From assembly GCA_023846275.1 (NCBI GenBank), contig CM043870.1:12223527-12287526 (forward strand): a stretch of 64,000 bases of DNA. The letters run 5' to 3'. A program made the position numbers and the translations under genes. The notes below the pieces were generated by a model. The model was not told the DNA's origin and did no database searches. It saw only the letters and a list, made by a program, of their open reading frames with translations. Origin of the DNA: Vanilla planifolia (Eukaryota; Streptophyta; Magnoliopsida; Asparagales; Orchidaceae). Shown here piece after piece: positions 14,701 through 29,700 of the stretch. Position 1 is the stretch's first letter. The number at the start of each line of letters is the position of its first letter.

Positions 14701-14760
14701 GTTGTCCACTGTAACCGATGATATCAGTTCCCACGCGTGTTGTGTTCTGGTGGATCGTTC

Positions 14761-17700
14761 ATGGCTTTGGACCCTAATCATGGGATGGCCGAAACGAACG
14801 ATTCATCGTCTTTAAACGATCTCTATAGCATAAACTTCGTGCCGTCGGAACTGTTTTTCAAGTTCAGGAAAGAGATTGTGGGTCTCCGCTTTGGTCTCAA
14901 CCTTGAGGTATTGGCACCATAAAATCCAGAACCTTCGTTGCGCGCTATGATTCATTTGCTTCTTGTTTAATTCTATACTATGATTTTAAAACTTCTTTAA
15001 AGGTTTGATATTGTTTTAGATTTTTTTGAGTGGAAGCAATAGTTCGTGGCAACTCAAACTAAAGGGCTTCCATGGATGGTGAAACATTAAGAAATTGATA
15101 GGAAAGATAAGATATGAAGATGATATTTTCTTCTAATTGTCTGATTTTGGTCATTAGACCATGAATTTTATATCGAGACATTAATTGAGTGAATTTCATG
15201 TTTCAAATCGTTGATAGGTAATTTCATGGTTTTATGATAATTTTGAAATGCGTCAAGAATAGAAAGAAACAAATGGTGTATAGCAAATGATGCGCAAAAG
15301 AATACATTTTTAGATGTTTTCTAAAATTGAAGTACTGATTCTGATCTGCATAAAGTGTTATAAAATGTATTACGCTGCCTTTCGTTTGGATAATTTTTAT
15401 GCTTTTTATTCAGGTTTTTTACTGATTAACTTTTGATCTGCCTAATTTTTAAAATTTTTATTTTTTAGCTAGATTTTTAATGATATCTCGTTTCATTTTC
15501 CCCTTTGACATCCCTCTTTTGACATGATCATCTTTCTTATTTGTAGTTAGCCTCTAATTTTTTTTGACACCCCTTTTCCCTTTCTTGGTGTCATCTTGTG
15601 TAACATCTTCAACATTTCTCCTTGCAATCTATTACCATCCTTGTTCAATTGCCCCTTTCTCCTTAATTGGGCTCATCATGTTGACAAAGAAGTGTGAAAT
15701 GCCTTGTGGATAAGGCACTTTGTATTCATCTTCATTGATCCTGGTCTCTCTACATGGCATCCCTACTCTTGTCTCCCCATTAGAGTAGTGTCTCCCAACT
15801 ATTCACTATATTGCATTCTCCAAAGATATTATGGAACACTTTCCACCTTACATTGATAATTGAAAACTTTTTCTTTTTTTTTTCCAATGAGATCACTTAT
15901 AATGCTTTCAGCCTCAGTTATTGATACTTCAGTTTGTATTGGAGATTAGTTTGTCTCCACCTTGAAGAAAGCACTTCTCCTCCTTCATGTAGCAATTATA
16001 TGGTGAGAAGTTTCATACAGGGGCTTGTCCCTTTTGTTGTTATTGATTCTTATACATGTACCACATCTGCTATGGACACATTGCCCACTCATGCCTATTC
16101 TTATCCCATTTGCCCTAGACCATAGGACTATTGTTGTTGGCATATCTTGTCATTTGAATTTTGTTATAGTTGGTATTATGTATATAGTTTTTTATTTGAT
16201 TGAACTATATTGTATGCTATTTGATATGAGGAACCCTAATCATATAGTCTTTGTTTTGATTCACTTTTGCTTTGCGGATTTTGCCAAGAAAATAATCAAC
16301 CATAAGGACTACAATATGGTGATCCTTGCTAGCTCCTCCCCCTTGACACTTGGTGCTAATGGAATCTTTGAGGGGGTTTTGACATTTTCGTTTTGCATGG
16401 TTTAAATTCTCTGTTGTGGATTATCTCGATAATGTTTTACAAATAGATGTTTACTCAATTAAGGTTGAGTCATCCTAAAAATGTGGTTGTTAGACGCATT
16501 TGTTCAAAATGGAAGCTTCGGAAGGATACCTTTTTAGATCAAGTTCCTTGGTTTGTTACTCTAGTTCAAACTTTACCTTGCACCCTAAAAGTTGCCAACT
16601 ATGTGGGGATGAACATACTAATGTCTTATCTTGAATGGTTTTACATGTTTTGTACAATTCCAAGATTTTTAGGGATTTGACAAAGTTGACTTGGCATTGA
16701 TGTAACTCGGAGTTTGAGATTCATCAAATCAAGAACAACTTTAAGTCATGCATGAACTTAAACTATAGTCACTAGGAAATAATGTGATAAGAGGCATGTG
16801 TGTTATATTTTAGAATTTTTGGAAAAAAGTAGTTATATTTTAGAATTTTTGAAAACAAATTTTCTTTAAACAATGAACTAAAAGATTAATTTTGGTATAA
16901 AAATGACAAAATCATTAAAATAACTAAAAAATAGAATTACTTTGTCTTTATTTTTGATGCTAAAGAATAAGTTTCTACAAATTTTGATGATTTTTGGAGA
17001 TCACTTGAAATTTATCTTTAATTGTCAAAATTGCATTAATATAATGTTACCTTAAATGAAATGGTTTCTTCAAAAATATATTTAAAAATGAATCATATTT
17101 TCAAGTATATGTTCCAATTATGTCAAGAACATTTTTATCATTTGTTATATAGTTGTTATAATTTTCTATAATTAAAAATATAAAATAAACAATTTTCATA
17201 TGGATCGAGCAATTTAGATGAGCAAATCATGTGTTTTGATCTTCTCGTTCAATGCATGAGCAAACCATCAACTTGATTAGAATTGGGCAATACGAAGCAC
17301 ATTTCTGCATGTGTTGAAGCTATGCTGGTTAGAAATTTAAATAGTAGGATTAGATTTGAGCTACCTAACACTTGACGTAATGAACAAAGTGTTTTTGAAC
17401 TGATTAGAAGTCTGATCATATAATCAAACTATGACTATAGATTAATGAAAAAACTGAGCCTTTTCTCTTTTAACTAATTGTATAGCCAATACTTTGGAAT
17501 TGGACATTTGATCCATTAAAGGAATGTAAAATGGTCTCGAGACTCAAAGGAAATGGCTTGAATCTATGTTTTTGAAAATTCCAATTTTCTAAAGGCTATG
17601 ATAAGTGTTCTTAGACATCATTTAGCTATAATTAGGAGTTGGAACTCATATATATAGCTTAATTGTACTATCAAAAATCAAATTCACTTTTAAGAAATAG

Positions 17701-20700
17701 TTTTTACCAAACGTCATCATGTTGGAACATTATGTGCATTGTAGTAAGGATTCAAGTGTAATTTCTTTTGAGAATTTGTGTATTCTCTTGTTTGTGCATT
17801 AGATTTATAAGAAGTTTATTTTTGTATTTTTATTTTTTCTTTGTCACTTGTAGGCTTGACTCTTTTTGGTATTGTCGGATCATTGTTGGACCCTTTGATC
17901 CATTGAGTGTAAACCATTTGTTTCTTGATTGTATAAGACCATTTGGGCTAGTGAATATAAAGCTTCTTTTGGTTTTGTGATTGTTTGCAATTCTTTTAGG
18001 CCGATGGTGTAAAGGCTTTCTTTTGGCTATTTCTATGAAAAATATGAAGAAAACTTGATTAGGTTAGTTAGGGGTGGACGTAAGAATTGACATTAGGTGG
18101 AGCCACCTAAAAAAATAGCTCAAGTTTTTATTACTTTTCAATTAACTTTTATTATTGTAATTTTATTTCTTCCTTATGTGTTGATTATTAGGAGAAAAAT
18201 TTTAAAAAATCACTACCCATCTCTTTTTCATATTTGCCATATTCTCAACACTTTCTATAACTAGTGTGTGTAACTTTTGCTTGGGCGTGCATGAAAGTAT
18301 ATGCATCATGCACATTTTCTAGTTTAATATTGTAATTGTGGGGTGATACTTCTCTTCATGTTGATGATGAGTAGCCAACCCCATGCAATGGTACATTACT
18401 TTTTCTTTCATTATGTTCTTTTGCCCACTCCTAACAAATACCTTAGATCTTAGTGAACCTGATAAGTAGTGGACCATCCATCTCCAAATTTTGTCCTAGA
18501 TATATTTACCACATTTTAGAAAAGTGGAAGAAGTGTTGCGAAGGTGCATGACTAGTAGGCAACCCATAAGTTGTTGGAAAGCATGCACTTATGCCATTAA
18601 CATCAGGTCGTTTATCACCAATTCTACTAGGCAACACGATAAATCCTTGTTACTCTAGTTAATACTACAATTCATCTAGCTTTCTTAGTTCAATGTGTTC
18701 ACAATGAGTTGACAAGATCCCCCACTACAAGCAACAACATAACTAGTGCAACCTACCACATTCCTCACTAGTGAACCTACATCCTTCTTGTTATCTCACT
18801 AGTGGAGTGTATTATATGTTAATTTCTTAGCCTTAGGTGGCTTGATGTCTCACCACCTTGCCCATCATTCTTTTGATGGAAAACTTAGCTTGCTTTTGTT
18901 TACTACCCTCTTAGCCCTGCCAATCAATTGTAATTGATTACTGTTCACAATGACCACCCCATATTTGATTGCATTTTGTGTGGGCATGGCAAAAATAGCC
19001 AACGTTTGGCATGGTTGTTTTAGCCTTTTTTGCCTTCATGTTGTCTAAGTGAGCCTCTTCAAGTATTTAAAAAATTTGCATATAGATGTCAAAGTCATAA
19101 GGTGCAGAGGGATGCATAGGGTTTATGGCCTTGATCTTCTTTTATTGGTGGAAACAAAGTTTCACAACTAATTTTTGGACTTTAAGCAACTTTCTTAATG
19201 AAGGATGCATTTACAACTTTGATTACCTTTCTTATCTTGTAATGTTCAAATTACTTGTTTGTTCATTCACATAATTTATTCATTTCAAGGTTAAATATGG
19301 CTCAAGTATTGTTTCTTTTCTTAATATTTTCAATGCCTTCAATTACACTCGTTTGAAGTTACCTTGTTAAATCACCTCATGACTTTTCTTGGGAACTCAA
19401 AATACTTATGAGCTATGATGAGTGCTTGGTTGGGTATTAGCCATCCTAGTATTATGTTATTTGTTTCAATTATCTATTGCTAGGCATTGTTGTTGATGAC
19501 CTCCCCTTTGGCCCTCTCTATGCACGATTTAATAAGCACTCCCTTGGCTGCATTCGGTCCAAGCTTGACCGATCTCTTGTTAATGTGAATTTGCTCAAAT
19601 ACTTCCCTAATCCTATGCCTCTCACACTCAACCCTATCTTGGATAAAAAATTCTCACCTTCAATTGCTTGTGCATTCCTGGGTGAACAATAGTTATATAT
19701 GTAATTTTAACTTTGGTCCATACTTCTCACTTCTAGTTGGGCATTGAAGAATTCTATAATGGCTTTTATGTATCTTCTCCATCCTTATGTTGATCTCCAT
19801 CAATTCTATCTCAAGGCTTCCTACTCTTTCCTTTTTACCAAGATTCCCATAGTGAATTGAATCCCTTTCATTAGTACAAGAGATGATAATTGTATTAAAA
19901 GTTTTTATTTTGTTCGCTACAAATGCTTCATGATATTTGATTCTTGATAGTTATGGGCTGATGTTTCTTGGGCATCTAGACACTTTACAATTTGGATCTT
20001 GAAACTCATGATCATTTATTCTTAATTATGCCTTCTCAATGGAGCTCATTAATTCCTTGTTTTGCAACCAACCAAGCCTATCAACTTGACAATTTAATGA
20101 TTCATTGAACAGTTGAATTTCTCTAGGAATGCTTCTTGACCAAATAAAGTCATGAATATTTTTATTATCTACCACATTTGGAAGTATCATATTACCAAAA
20201 CTTTCTAGTCTATTTTCTCTAACATCGCTTGGTCATCTCTTGGATCTTTTTGGTGCTTAAGCTCATTCTTAACTCTATTGTTTAGTTGCATTGACTTCTT
20301 TTGCACATGGCTCTTGTTTGTTGCTCTACTTTATTGTGCACATGTTCCTTTTCTCTTAAGGTATGGTTTTTGGATTATATGTGTGTATCATTTTGCTTTA
20401 GCTATGGGCCTTGGCCTTGCTCATATCATTTTTCCTGTGCTTTCCATTCCCTTTTGTGCCACAAACAGTTCCCTTCACGATACATTATCCAGTCCAAGTG
20501 TTCATATATACATATCGTTCTTCTTTACTGGCATGCTTTGATCTTGTTTATATCATTATGCCAGTACTACATCCCAATTTGTTCGTGTCTCCTTGTGTTG
20601 CTTTCCTCATATATGGTTATAGGCTTGTGCTACTTTCCTCACATCTATATGACTATTGGTTTGTGCTTCTCTTTGCATAAATATGGTATGAGATGTATGT

Positions 20701-23700
20701 ACAGATCTTGTTTTACCAACATTCCTTGTCTTTGTTTATATCTTGCTTGCACTTTGCACTATTTAGTTCATACTACCTATATACCCCAACTAAACCTACT
20801 ATCTTCGATTGTTCAAACGCTTGTTCCTTTTTGTTGAGCTTATGTATAGTTTTGACACCCGTCTGTATCTATTGTACATCCAACCTTGCTTTCTAAGTGT
20901 ATGCCTTACTTTTTCCCATCATACGCACCCTTATCATCAATAGATTTCTACAGGGATTGTACTGTACATTTGCGGTCAAGTGAATTTGGGAATTTGATAG
21001 TTATGCTGATCAGCGGTTCGATAAGTTACTAAAATTGTCTACTAAATTTGAAATAACTACTTTTGAAATTTATAAGTAAGAGTTGAAGGGGTTCTTGATA
21101 ACTATCATTGTATCTCTATAATTCTTTTGCCTTGTACATTACTAGTAATCTTAGTGAAAATGAGAAAGCGAGAAGCATTTTCCTAAACCTAATCTTGTAT
21201 ATTGTATTTATGGAAGAAGATTGTTACAAAAACTCGAGATTGTGACAATGCCTCTGTGACAATTGGTATCAGAGCCTTTGTTCGTCTAAATGGCTGGAGG
21301 TAACAATGAATTTAGAAAAAGAATTTTGCACTTGGAAATCCTTTTTGGCACTACACCTGATTGGGACGGTTTGCATGCCATTTTGGAGCATCTTGCAGAT
21401 TTGGAGTCCGTTAAAGAGGGGCTTCAATGAACCCTTATTGAGGATTTCGAGAGAATCCATTGAACAAGATGATCCACATTGTGAATATTCTATGATGCAC
21501 AAGACAATGGGAGGTACAATTTTGAGTGCAATCGCTACTGCTGATGCTGTTGGACTTGAGAGATTCCAAAGTTTTGAATGCCCCTTCAAAATCCAAAGAA
21601 AAAGGCATGAAAAAGAAAGAGGAATGGAAATAAGATGCTAAGAAGCATGATGGTGGCGAGAAGAATGACTAAAGTAAGGGGAAGCAAGAGTTATCTTCTT
21701 TTCAAGGTACGCACAACTCCAACAATAGCAAGGTTTCTTCTTATGCAATGGACTTTATCGTGCTCAAAATTGCCTCAAGCGTGGGAATCTTAATGCTCTC
21801 ATGGTAGAGAAGGCCAATGAGGAAATAGATTGGGAAGTTGTCGCACTTGTCAGTCTTTTGTGATTACTCAATTCTTTAGTGGCTGATTCAACCTAAACAT
21901 TGAACATTGTGAGTAGTAACACGACTATTGCACACGCTTTGTTGTTACATGCCTCGGTGAAGATGTGTGGCCAAAAACTTGTTGCCATGGTGGACATAGG
22001 TGCGACACTCACCTTGGTGGATGCAAGGCTTGTTCATAAGTATTGGTTGAGGGTGAACAAATGCCTCAGTATTTTAAAAATAATGAATGCAAAGGCTTAA
22101 GTAATGGTTGGAATGACTTATGGAGTCCTTGTGATTGTCAAAAGTTTGATAGGGAAGGTCAATCTGCTGGTGACTCCTTTGGATGATTTTGATTTGATTT
22201 TCGAAGTTGAATTTTGCAGAAAGTTTAAGACTATCTTAATACCTCATCTTGATGGGATCATGTTGATGCAAGAAGTAACTTTTTTCTTTCTCTTGCTACC
22301 ATCCTTATGGGAAGAAGACAATTGAAAGGAAAAATAAGACAATGTATTTTAGTAATGAGGCTAAAAAGGGTTGAAATTGGGTGAGAACACATTCCTTGCT
22401 ATATTGATTAAGATCAAGGAGAACCAGGTCATTGATGTACTTGATGTAGTTACAGAAGCACTTGAAGAATTTGCAGATGTCATTTTTTTGGTGTTGCCAA
22501 AAAATCTAGCTCTAGGAGGGAGATTGACTATAAAATCGAGCTACTACTTAGTACTCTTCTTCTTGCCCATCCTCCATATCGTATGTCACTATTGGAGTTA
22601 ACAGAATTGCTCGAACAATTCAATAAATTGTTGGAAATTGGTTTCATTCAACCTTCTAAAGCTCCATATGATGCCCTGGTGCTCTTTCAAATTAAGTAGG
22701 TTGGCTCCTTGTGGATGTGCATGGACTATCATGTAAGAGGGAGATTGACTACAAATGGAGCTACTACTTAGTACTCTTCTTCTTGCCCATCCCCCATATC
22801 GTATGTCATTATTGGAGTTAACAGAATTGCTCAAACAATTGAATAAATTGCTGGAAACTGGTTTCATTCAACCTTCTAAAGCTCCATGTGATGCTCTGGT
22901 GCTGTTTCAAATTAAGTAGGTTGGTTCCTTGTGGATATGCATGGACTATCGTGTATTTGAACAAGGTGATAGTGAAGAACAAGTACTTGGTTCCTTTGGT
23001 GCAAGATTTGTTGGATCGATTGTGCAAAGCAACAAGACTCACAAAGTTGGACTTGTGGTTAAGATATTGACAAATCAGAGTTGCGATAGTAGACGAATCC
23101 AAGATCACTTTTGTAACTCGAAACAGCTCATTTGAGTTCTTAGTCATGACCTTTGACTTGACAAATGCTTCTTTTATATTCTACAATTTAATGAGCAATA
23201 TTCTTTACAAGTACCTTGATGAGTTTGTTATGTTATATCTTGATAATATTATTTTCTATAACAACTTTCTTGAATAACATGCGATACATTTGTATGAAGT
23301 GTTGCCTCAACTAAGAGAATTTTGGCTTTATGTGAAGATGGAAAAGTGTGAATTTGTTGAGGAGATCATGTTTTTGAGACACTTGGTTAGCAATTTCCAA
23401 GTAAGAATAGATCTAAGGAAAGTGCAAGCCATTGTGGATTGGCAAGTTCCAACAAAGGTATTCGAATTAATATCTTTTCTTAGTTTAGCCATTATTATTG
23501 TCATAAATTATTGTTGGATACTCAAAGAAGTCTGCCTCATTGACGGATCTCGTGACGAAGAGTAAAAGGTGAAATTGGTTTGATTTTTTTCAAAAGGCAT
23601 TTGACAAACTAAAGGCTGTTATTTCTTTCCAACCAATGTTCCTCTTTGAGCTGTCTTTTGAGGTGCGTACAAATGCTTCAGACGAGACTGTTAGCAGGGT

Positions 23701-26700
23701 TTTGGGGTAGGAAGGCCACCCTATTGCTTTTGAAAGTAGAAAGCAGAATACTGTGGAGAAAAAATATTTAGCACATGAAAAAGAAATGGTTACAGGTGCA
23801 CATTGCCTTCAAATGTGGAGGGTGTATTTGTAGGGAACAAAGTTTGTTGTGTAGATTGATAATATTGCTAACACATTCTTTAGAATGTAAAAATAGTTAT
23901 CATCAAAGTAGGCTTGTTGACTAGAGTTCTTAGTTGAATGTGATTTTGTGTGGGAGCACTAGCCTAGTAGGCATAATTAGGTTGCTATCATCTATGTTGT
24001 TATGTAGGTGAAAACAGATATGATGGATAGAATTTGGGTTGTTGCTGCTAACGATGGAGTTTATGATAAGCTGTTCGAGCAAGTTCGAGGCAGGATTGTT
24101 CGAAGATATTGGACCTTGGATGGACTTTTGATGTCTAAAGGTGTTAGAGTGTTTGCCCCTATTGGAGGTGCCTTGAATAGAGAGCAAAGAGTTGCATGAT
24201 ACACAGTGGACTAGACATCTTGGTAGAGAAGATGTTGGCTCTCTTGTCCTGTTTGTATTATTGGCCTAAGATAGAGACTAATATTGAGCTTTATGTTAAG
24301 ACTTGCTTGGTGTGCCAGCAAGACAAGATCGAGAGAAGTATGTTTGTTAAAACCTCTTCCAATTCTAGGAAAACCATGGCATCAGTTTCCACGGATTTCA
24401 TCGAGTTCCCAAAGATTAATAACATGGCCTTAATGATGGTGGTTGTTGATTGTTTCTCAAACTATGTAGTATTTGTTGTGGTACCTGTAGCTTGTTTGTC
24501 CATTGTAACTGCTAACCTATGCTACTGGCATGTGGTTAAGTATTTCAGCATGCCTAAAGACATTGTGTGGTTGGGATACCTGATTTACATGTAAGTTTTG
24601 GACTTTATTGGTCATTATGATGAGAATTGATATGAAATTCTCGATAACCAATCACCCACAAATCTATGAAAAAATTGAGAGAATAAATCAATTGTTGGAA
24701 GAATACTTGAGATATTGTGTCACGACAAATCAGAAGAATTGGTTGGAGTCATTGGACAGCCCACGGTTTTGTTATAACTTGCATAGGTCCTCGATAACAG
24801 AGTTTGAGTTCTTTTGAGCTGATTTTGGGACAACAAACTAATATTTCTTTAGAAATTTCATTGCAAACATCTAGTGGGAAGTGCCTTATAGCAAACAAGT
24901 ATGCTAGAGACAAACAAAAGATTCTTAAGGAATCTTGTGACAGCTTGAGAAAAGCTGCCGAAAGGGTGAAGAAATATGCAGATCAAGGGCGCAATTGGGT
25001 GGAGTTTAATGTAAAAGACAAAAAACTATTGAACTTAACTCTAGAAATTTGGAGAAAAATTAGTAGCCAGTTTGTACATTGTGGGTTGATTACGAAAGAC
25101 GATGAGCCATTTGAAGTGGTTCAAAGGTTGGTAATGTGGCTTACTGATTGAATTTGTCAGAAAAATTCGAGGTCTACCCAACCTTTTATGTGAGATTCTT
25201 AAAGAAGTATTATGAAGATAATGTGAACCCCTTAAGAAGAAAGACTAAGCATGCTCTACCTGTTGTTTGACAATGTTTTGTTTGGATGTGGAGAAAATCC
25301 TAGATTATCGAACTTTTGGGCAAAGCAAGAAGACTTGTAGGACTGCATTTCTTCTTAAATGGAAAAGGAAACTAGGAGCTAAAATATGGGAGGACATTGT
25401 TCTATGACAATTCGAGAGATAGATTGTGGAGTACTTTTAACGAGGATGTTGGGTTCTTCTGGTGGGGTGGTTTATTACACCCTTAGCTTTAGCGAATTTT
25501 TTAAGGATTATAAAATACACTTGCGATCAAGCGAATTTGGAAATTCGGCAATTGTTCTTTGACTGATGATTGGACAAGTTATGAAAATTGTTCACTAAAT
25601 TTGAATTAATTATTTTTGTAATTTATAAGTGTTGATGGGATTCTTGGGACTACCATTATATCTCTGTAATTCCCTTGCCTTATACGTTGCTATCTTAGTA
25701 TAACCTAAAAGAGGAAACATTCAAATTGTAATCTTGCACATTCTATGCATTTGGGTGTTTCAGTAAGGTTGGACTAGAGATTAAAGTTCTTAGTCACCAC
25801 ATGGGAAGAGGATTGTTACAAAAGTTGAGATTGTGAATACGCTTCTGGGATAGTCTGTCCTTATGCTCGTTCTCTCGCCGTGTGCATGCACCACAGTCAT
25901 TTTGTTTTGGTACATGCACCTGTTGGCTTTTGTTGTATTGAGCTTTGGATGCAACCTTTTTGTTCTTAGGCTTTCTCTTTTCCTCTTTGTAACTATGCCC
26001 TAATGAAAACTAAACTAAGCCTTAACTTCTTCAAAAAAGCTTTTTTGTTCTACCTATCAGATATTGAATACTAGAAAAAACCAAAAGATATCAATTCTTG
26101 TAAATTCAAAGATGTATTTTGACACTGATGCCAAGATAAGGGGAGGATTAATGCATGATAACCGTTGTTTGCTTGACATCCTGCAAAGAGTTGGTATCAT
26201 GTAACCTACTAAACTCTACTTCACCCTACAGTTTGAAAGAGTTTTTGTCTCTCTAGTTGATAACTTCTTGATCACTTGGATTTAACGATTTCTATTCAAT
26301 GCCCACATGTTTAATGTTGTCTTATTCTTTTACGTATTCTCTACTTTTCATGTGATACTATCTCTTTTTCATAAATTAGAATATTTCCTTGTCTGAAATT
26401 TAGTTTGCTTCCTTTTTGTGTTAGTTTTTTAATTTTCAGGGCAATGACTGTGAGGCAAAGCTTGTCTTGAAGCCTTTGGCACTGGATCGAAGATGGAAAT
26501 TCATGTATGAACCTATACATGGGGATATACGGCTGTTGTCCAAAAAGATTCCAGTTGCAAAATACCTCAATCTACAGGTCAAAGACATTTTAGTTTGTGC
26601 TTCAATTGATTACTAAGAAGGAAGATAAATTTTGTTGTTACATAGCATATGCTTATGTTGAATGTGATGCGAGAAATTTCAGTAGTTGTGTGAAAAGCAC

Positions 26701-29700
26701 ACAACAATAATCAGGGGGGTTCAACTGAGGATGAACATGTTTGTTGAATTTGCTGCATAAACTTCATTTTTGACACATCTTGGATTTTACCCATTGCTAT
26801 ATCAAACATGAGTTATACACTTGTATTTATTCTAACCATTTGATTCATCTTGGATTTAATTTTTGCTAAGAGCTTAAAAACAGTAAGATGTTGTGGTTAG
26901 ACAACAAGAATTCTTGAAGCTGTTGTGTCTCCAGTGTCGAAGGGGATGATTATGCATGGACATAGAAGTCTTTGCTATAATGTGGAGAGCTTCTGCCTCT
27001 TATTGTTAAATTTCTTGTTAAAGTACTTGATGGGGAGATTGTCTTGGTTAACACTCTTATTGTACCTACACTAATGCCATTATGTGAGACCCCCCTTGTT
27101 GAACTTGGTTAAACTTAATATGGGCACCTGGTTAAGTTGTGCTTTATTCTCATAAAAGGCATGGTCTACTAATGGAGTTCATTCAAAAGTACTGTTCTTG
27201 ATATAATTTGTGATTAGGTTGGTGATCATGCTAAACCCTTATTGAATTGTCTAAAATCTTTTATCTTCCCTTTTGGTATCTCTATCTACAGTTATTGCCT
27301 ACTTTATGGGTGCTCATTCTTCCTGATGCTAGTAAATCTTTGTCGTTCCTCCCTTTCAAAAATTCACTTCAACAAAAATTCTTGTTCAACAATTTCTTAG
27401 ACTTCAAAATTTTATAAGCCCACGTTTATGAATTAATAGTAATTCCTTTTGGGATTTTAAAGATGTATAAAGAGGCTAAAAAGCATCAGTCTTATGTATG
27501 GCTTCACATCTAGCTTGTACTACCCTTCTGATTGGTTAGGTCGATACAATGAATGAAAAAGGAGATAATACTAGCTACCTCACAAGCTGATTTCCGTTTG
27601 AAAGGTACTGCACATATGTCAAGAATAGAGTGGCAGCAGGAGCCTGGTAATCATATGTGTCAATTGCATATGCCATTGAATAAATTGTAGGACCCATTAG
27701 TCCTAGGAAAAAATCATTTGCATTATCGAAAAATAGGAGCCTTCTTATTTGATCTATTGAATTTTCTATAATCATTTTGTCTTGCTTTTTGATATCTCTA
27801 TCTGCAATCAATGCATACTTTACAGGTGCTCATTCTTTTGGATGTTAGTAAAACCTTGAAAGCCCTCCCATTCAAAAACTCACTTAAACAAAAATTCTTA
27901 CTCTACAATTTCTTAAACTTCAGAATTTTGTAAGCCCCCTTTTATGAATTAATAATAAATCTTTTTTTATTTTTAAAGAAATATAAACACGCTAAAAAGC
28001 ATCACTGTCTTACATGCGGCTTCACATCTAGCTTGTATTGCCCTCTTGAATAGTTAGGCTGATACAATGAATGAAAAAGGAGATGTTACTAGCTATCTCA
28101 CAAGCTGATTTCAGTTCCAAAGACAATGCATATATGCCAAGAATAGAGTGGCAGCAGGGGCCAGATAATCCAAGGTGTCAATTGCAAATGACATTGAATA
28201 AAAGGAAGGCCCCCCTAACCCTTGGGAACGAGCATTTGCATTAATGAAAAAGAGAACACTTCATATTTTATCTATTGCCTTATCAAATGTGAGTCATGGA
28301 GTTGTGCATGCTTTGGTGAACATTGAATTTGCTGTGCAACATTTTGGATTATTCTTTCTCACCAAGGTGACTCAAATGCTATAGATGCAAAGTTTGTCCT
28401 GGGACAATGGAGCAAGGATTCTTTATATAATATAAACACAAAATTAACTGCAAATCATTCTTCTCTAAGTATTGATGAAGAATAAGATATGGTTATATCT
28501 AGAGAGATATAATGAATAGAAACTTAATAAGAAGCTTAGAAATTCTTATCAAAATCTTGTTAGTCTTTGTTATAGAAGAGAAAAAAGATTTGGATCTCCT
28601 CCACATGTATAACAATTGATGGGATGTCATAACCATTTGAGAGGTGGTCTTTTTGCTATTGTGACATTTGATTATAACATGCCAAATTTTAGAATTTTCT
28701 TTATTGAGCTAATAGATAGGTACAATGGATGTAACTTGATTAAGGCTAGACATACTGGGCACTGATTGGCTTGGGGTGCTAGTTTGAATGTCGTATATGA
28801 ATACTTGAACTGGCCATGAGAAAGACTCAAGGGGAGGCCTACAAAGTAGTGTTGATATGAGACTTCTTCCTTTGCCGTCTTGTGCCAAAGGACGAAGGTG
28901 TCATGATTTGGGTTTTGATTTATAGGGTTGGCAAATAAATATAATACTAAAACTATGGTTTGGATTTGACCCTTTAATGACTTTGTTTTGTAGGACCTTT
29001 ATGGTTGATTGTTCATCTTTTCCTTATCTTTTCCCATTTCTTGTTATAATTTTAGTTTTGTTGGAAGACACTCGTTTTTCTTGTAAGATTTTATTACTTT
29101 GTTGGAGCCTCAAATTTAGGAGCATTTTTTTTACTTGGTGTAAATTAAAGATCAATTATTACATTTATTGCAAAAATCACAAAACCACAATAATAGTTTA
29201 TGTTTCTAGCAAAAAAAAGATATAAATATTTATTACTTAACCAACAAATTACAAGTTATTCCATATATGATGCATTGATATGGTAATGCTACAACTTGTG
29301 AGACCACGTGATATCTAGTAAAGAGTAGTAAAGTTTAATGCTTAGACTTGTATGACTTTCATTTTTTTTCTTTGCACTTGTAGTTAATAATTGGTCTTTG
29401 ATCACCCTAATTGGAGTATGGTTGTCATTAGAAAAATCTGACAAAGCCAAAGCTTCATCAGAATCGATCATTACATTACTAGATATTGGAAAAGAGAATT
29501 GTTTAACATGAAGTTTAAGGTAATTTTTTTTTTAAAAAGTTTTTGAGTTCTTCGATCTTTGCTTTATGATCATAAGACAAATTTTTCATAAACCTGATGA
29601 AACATTTGGGTGAGACTCAAATGGAGTTCTTCTTCTATAAGCTTACTTAGTGGTAATGCATCGACAGGTAGGTTAGGTTGAGAAGGAAGATATATTAGAT

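Larger units (their letters stand above)
20919..25853 (+). mobile_element. Degenerate Ty3/gypsy chromovirus inside intron 1
   Basis: The element is about 4.9 kb, in the same orientation as the host gene. Order: LTR, tRNA-Met primer-binding site, gag, protease, RT, RNase H, integrase, chromodomain, LTR. RT before integrase is diagnostic of Ty3/gypsy, and the chromodomain places it among the chromoviruses. The small size and roughly 350-bp LTRs fit the compact Reina-like group, which is an inference. Every domain is broken by stops and frameshifts, so it cannot encode working enzymes. LTR copies differ at many sites and by an indel of some 40 bp, so it is an old insertion. Confidence 0.85.

Noticed and set aside
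19477..19692. LINE endonuclease fragment (CIRSKLDRSLVN)
   Set aside because: Only one short motif matches; kept as a remark in the intron entry and not listed as an element.
20278..20896. Overlapping hydrophobic open frames resembling membrane proteins
   Set aside because: Three overlapping frames in T-rich DNA, no homology I recognise, inside an intron; composition explains the hydrophobicity.
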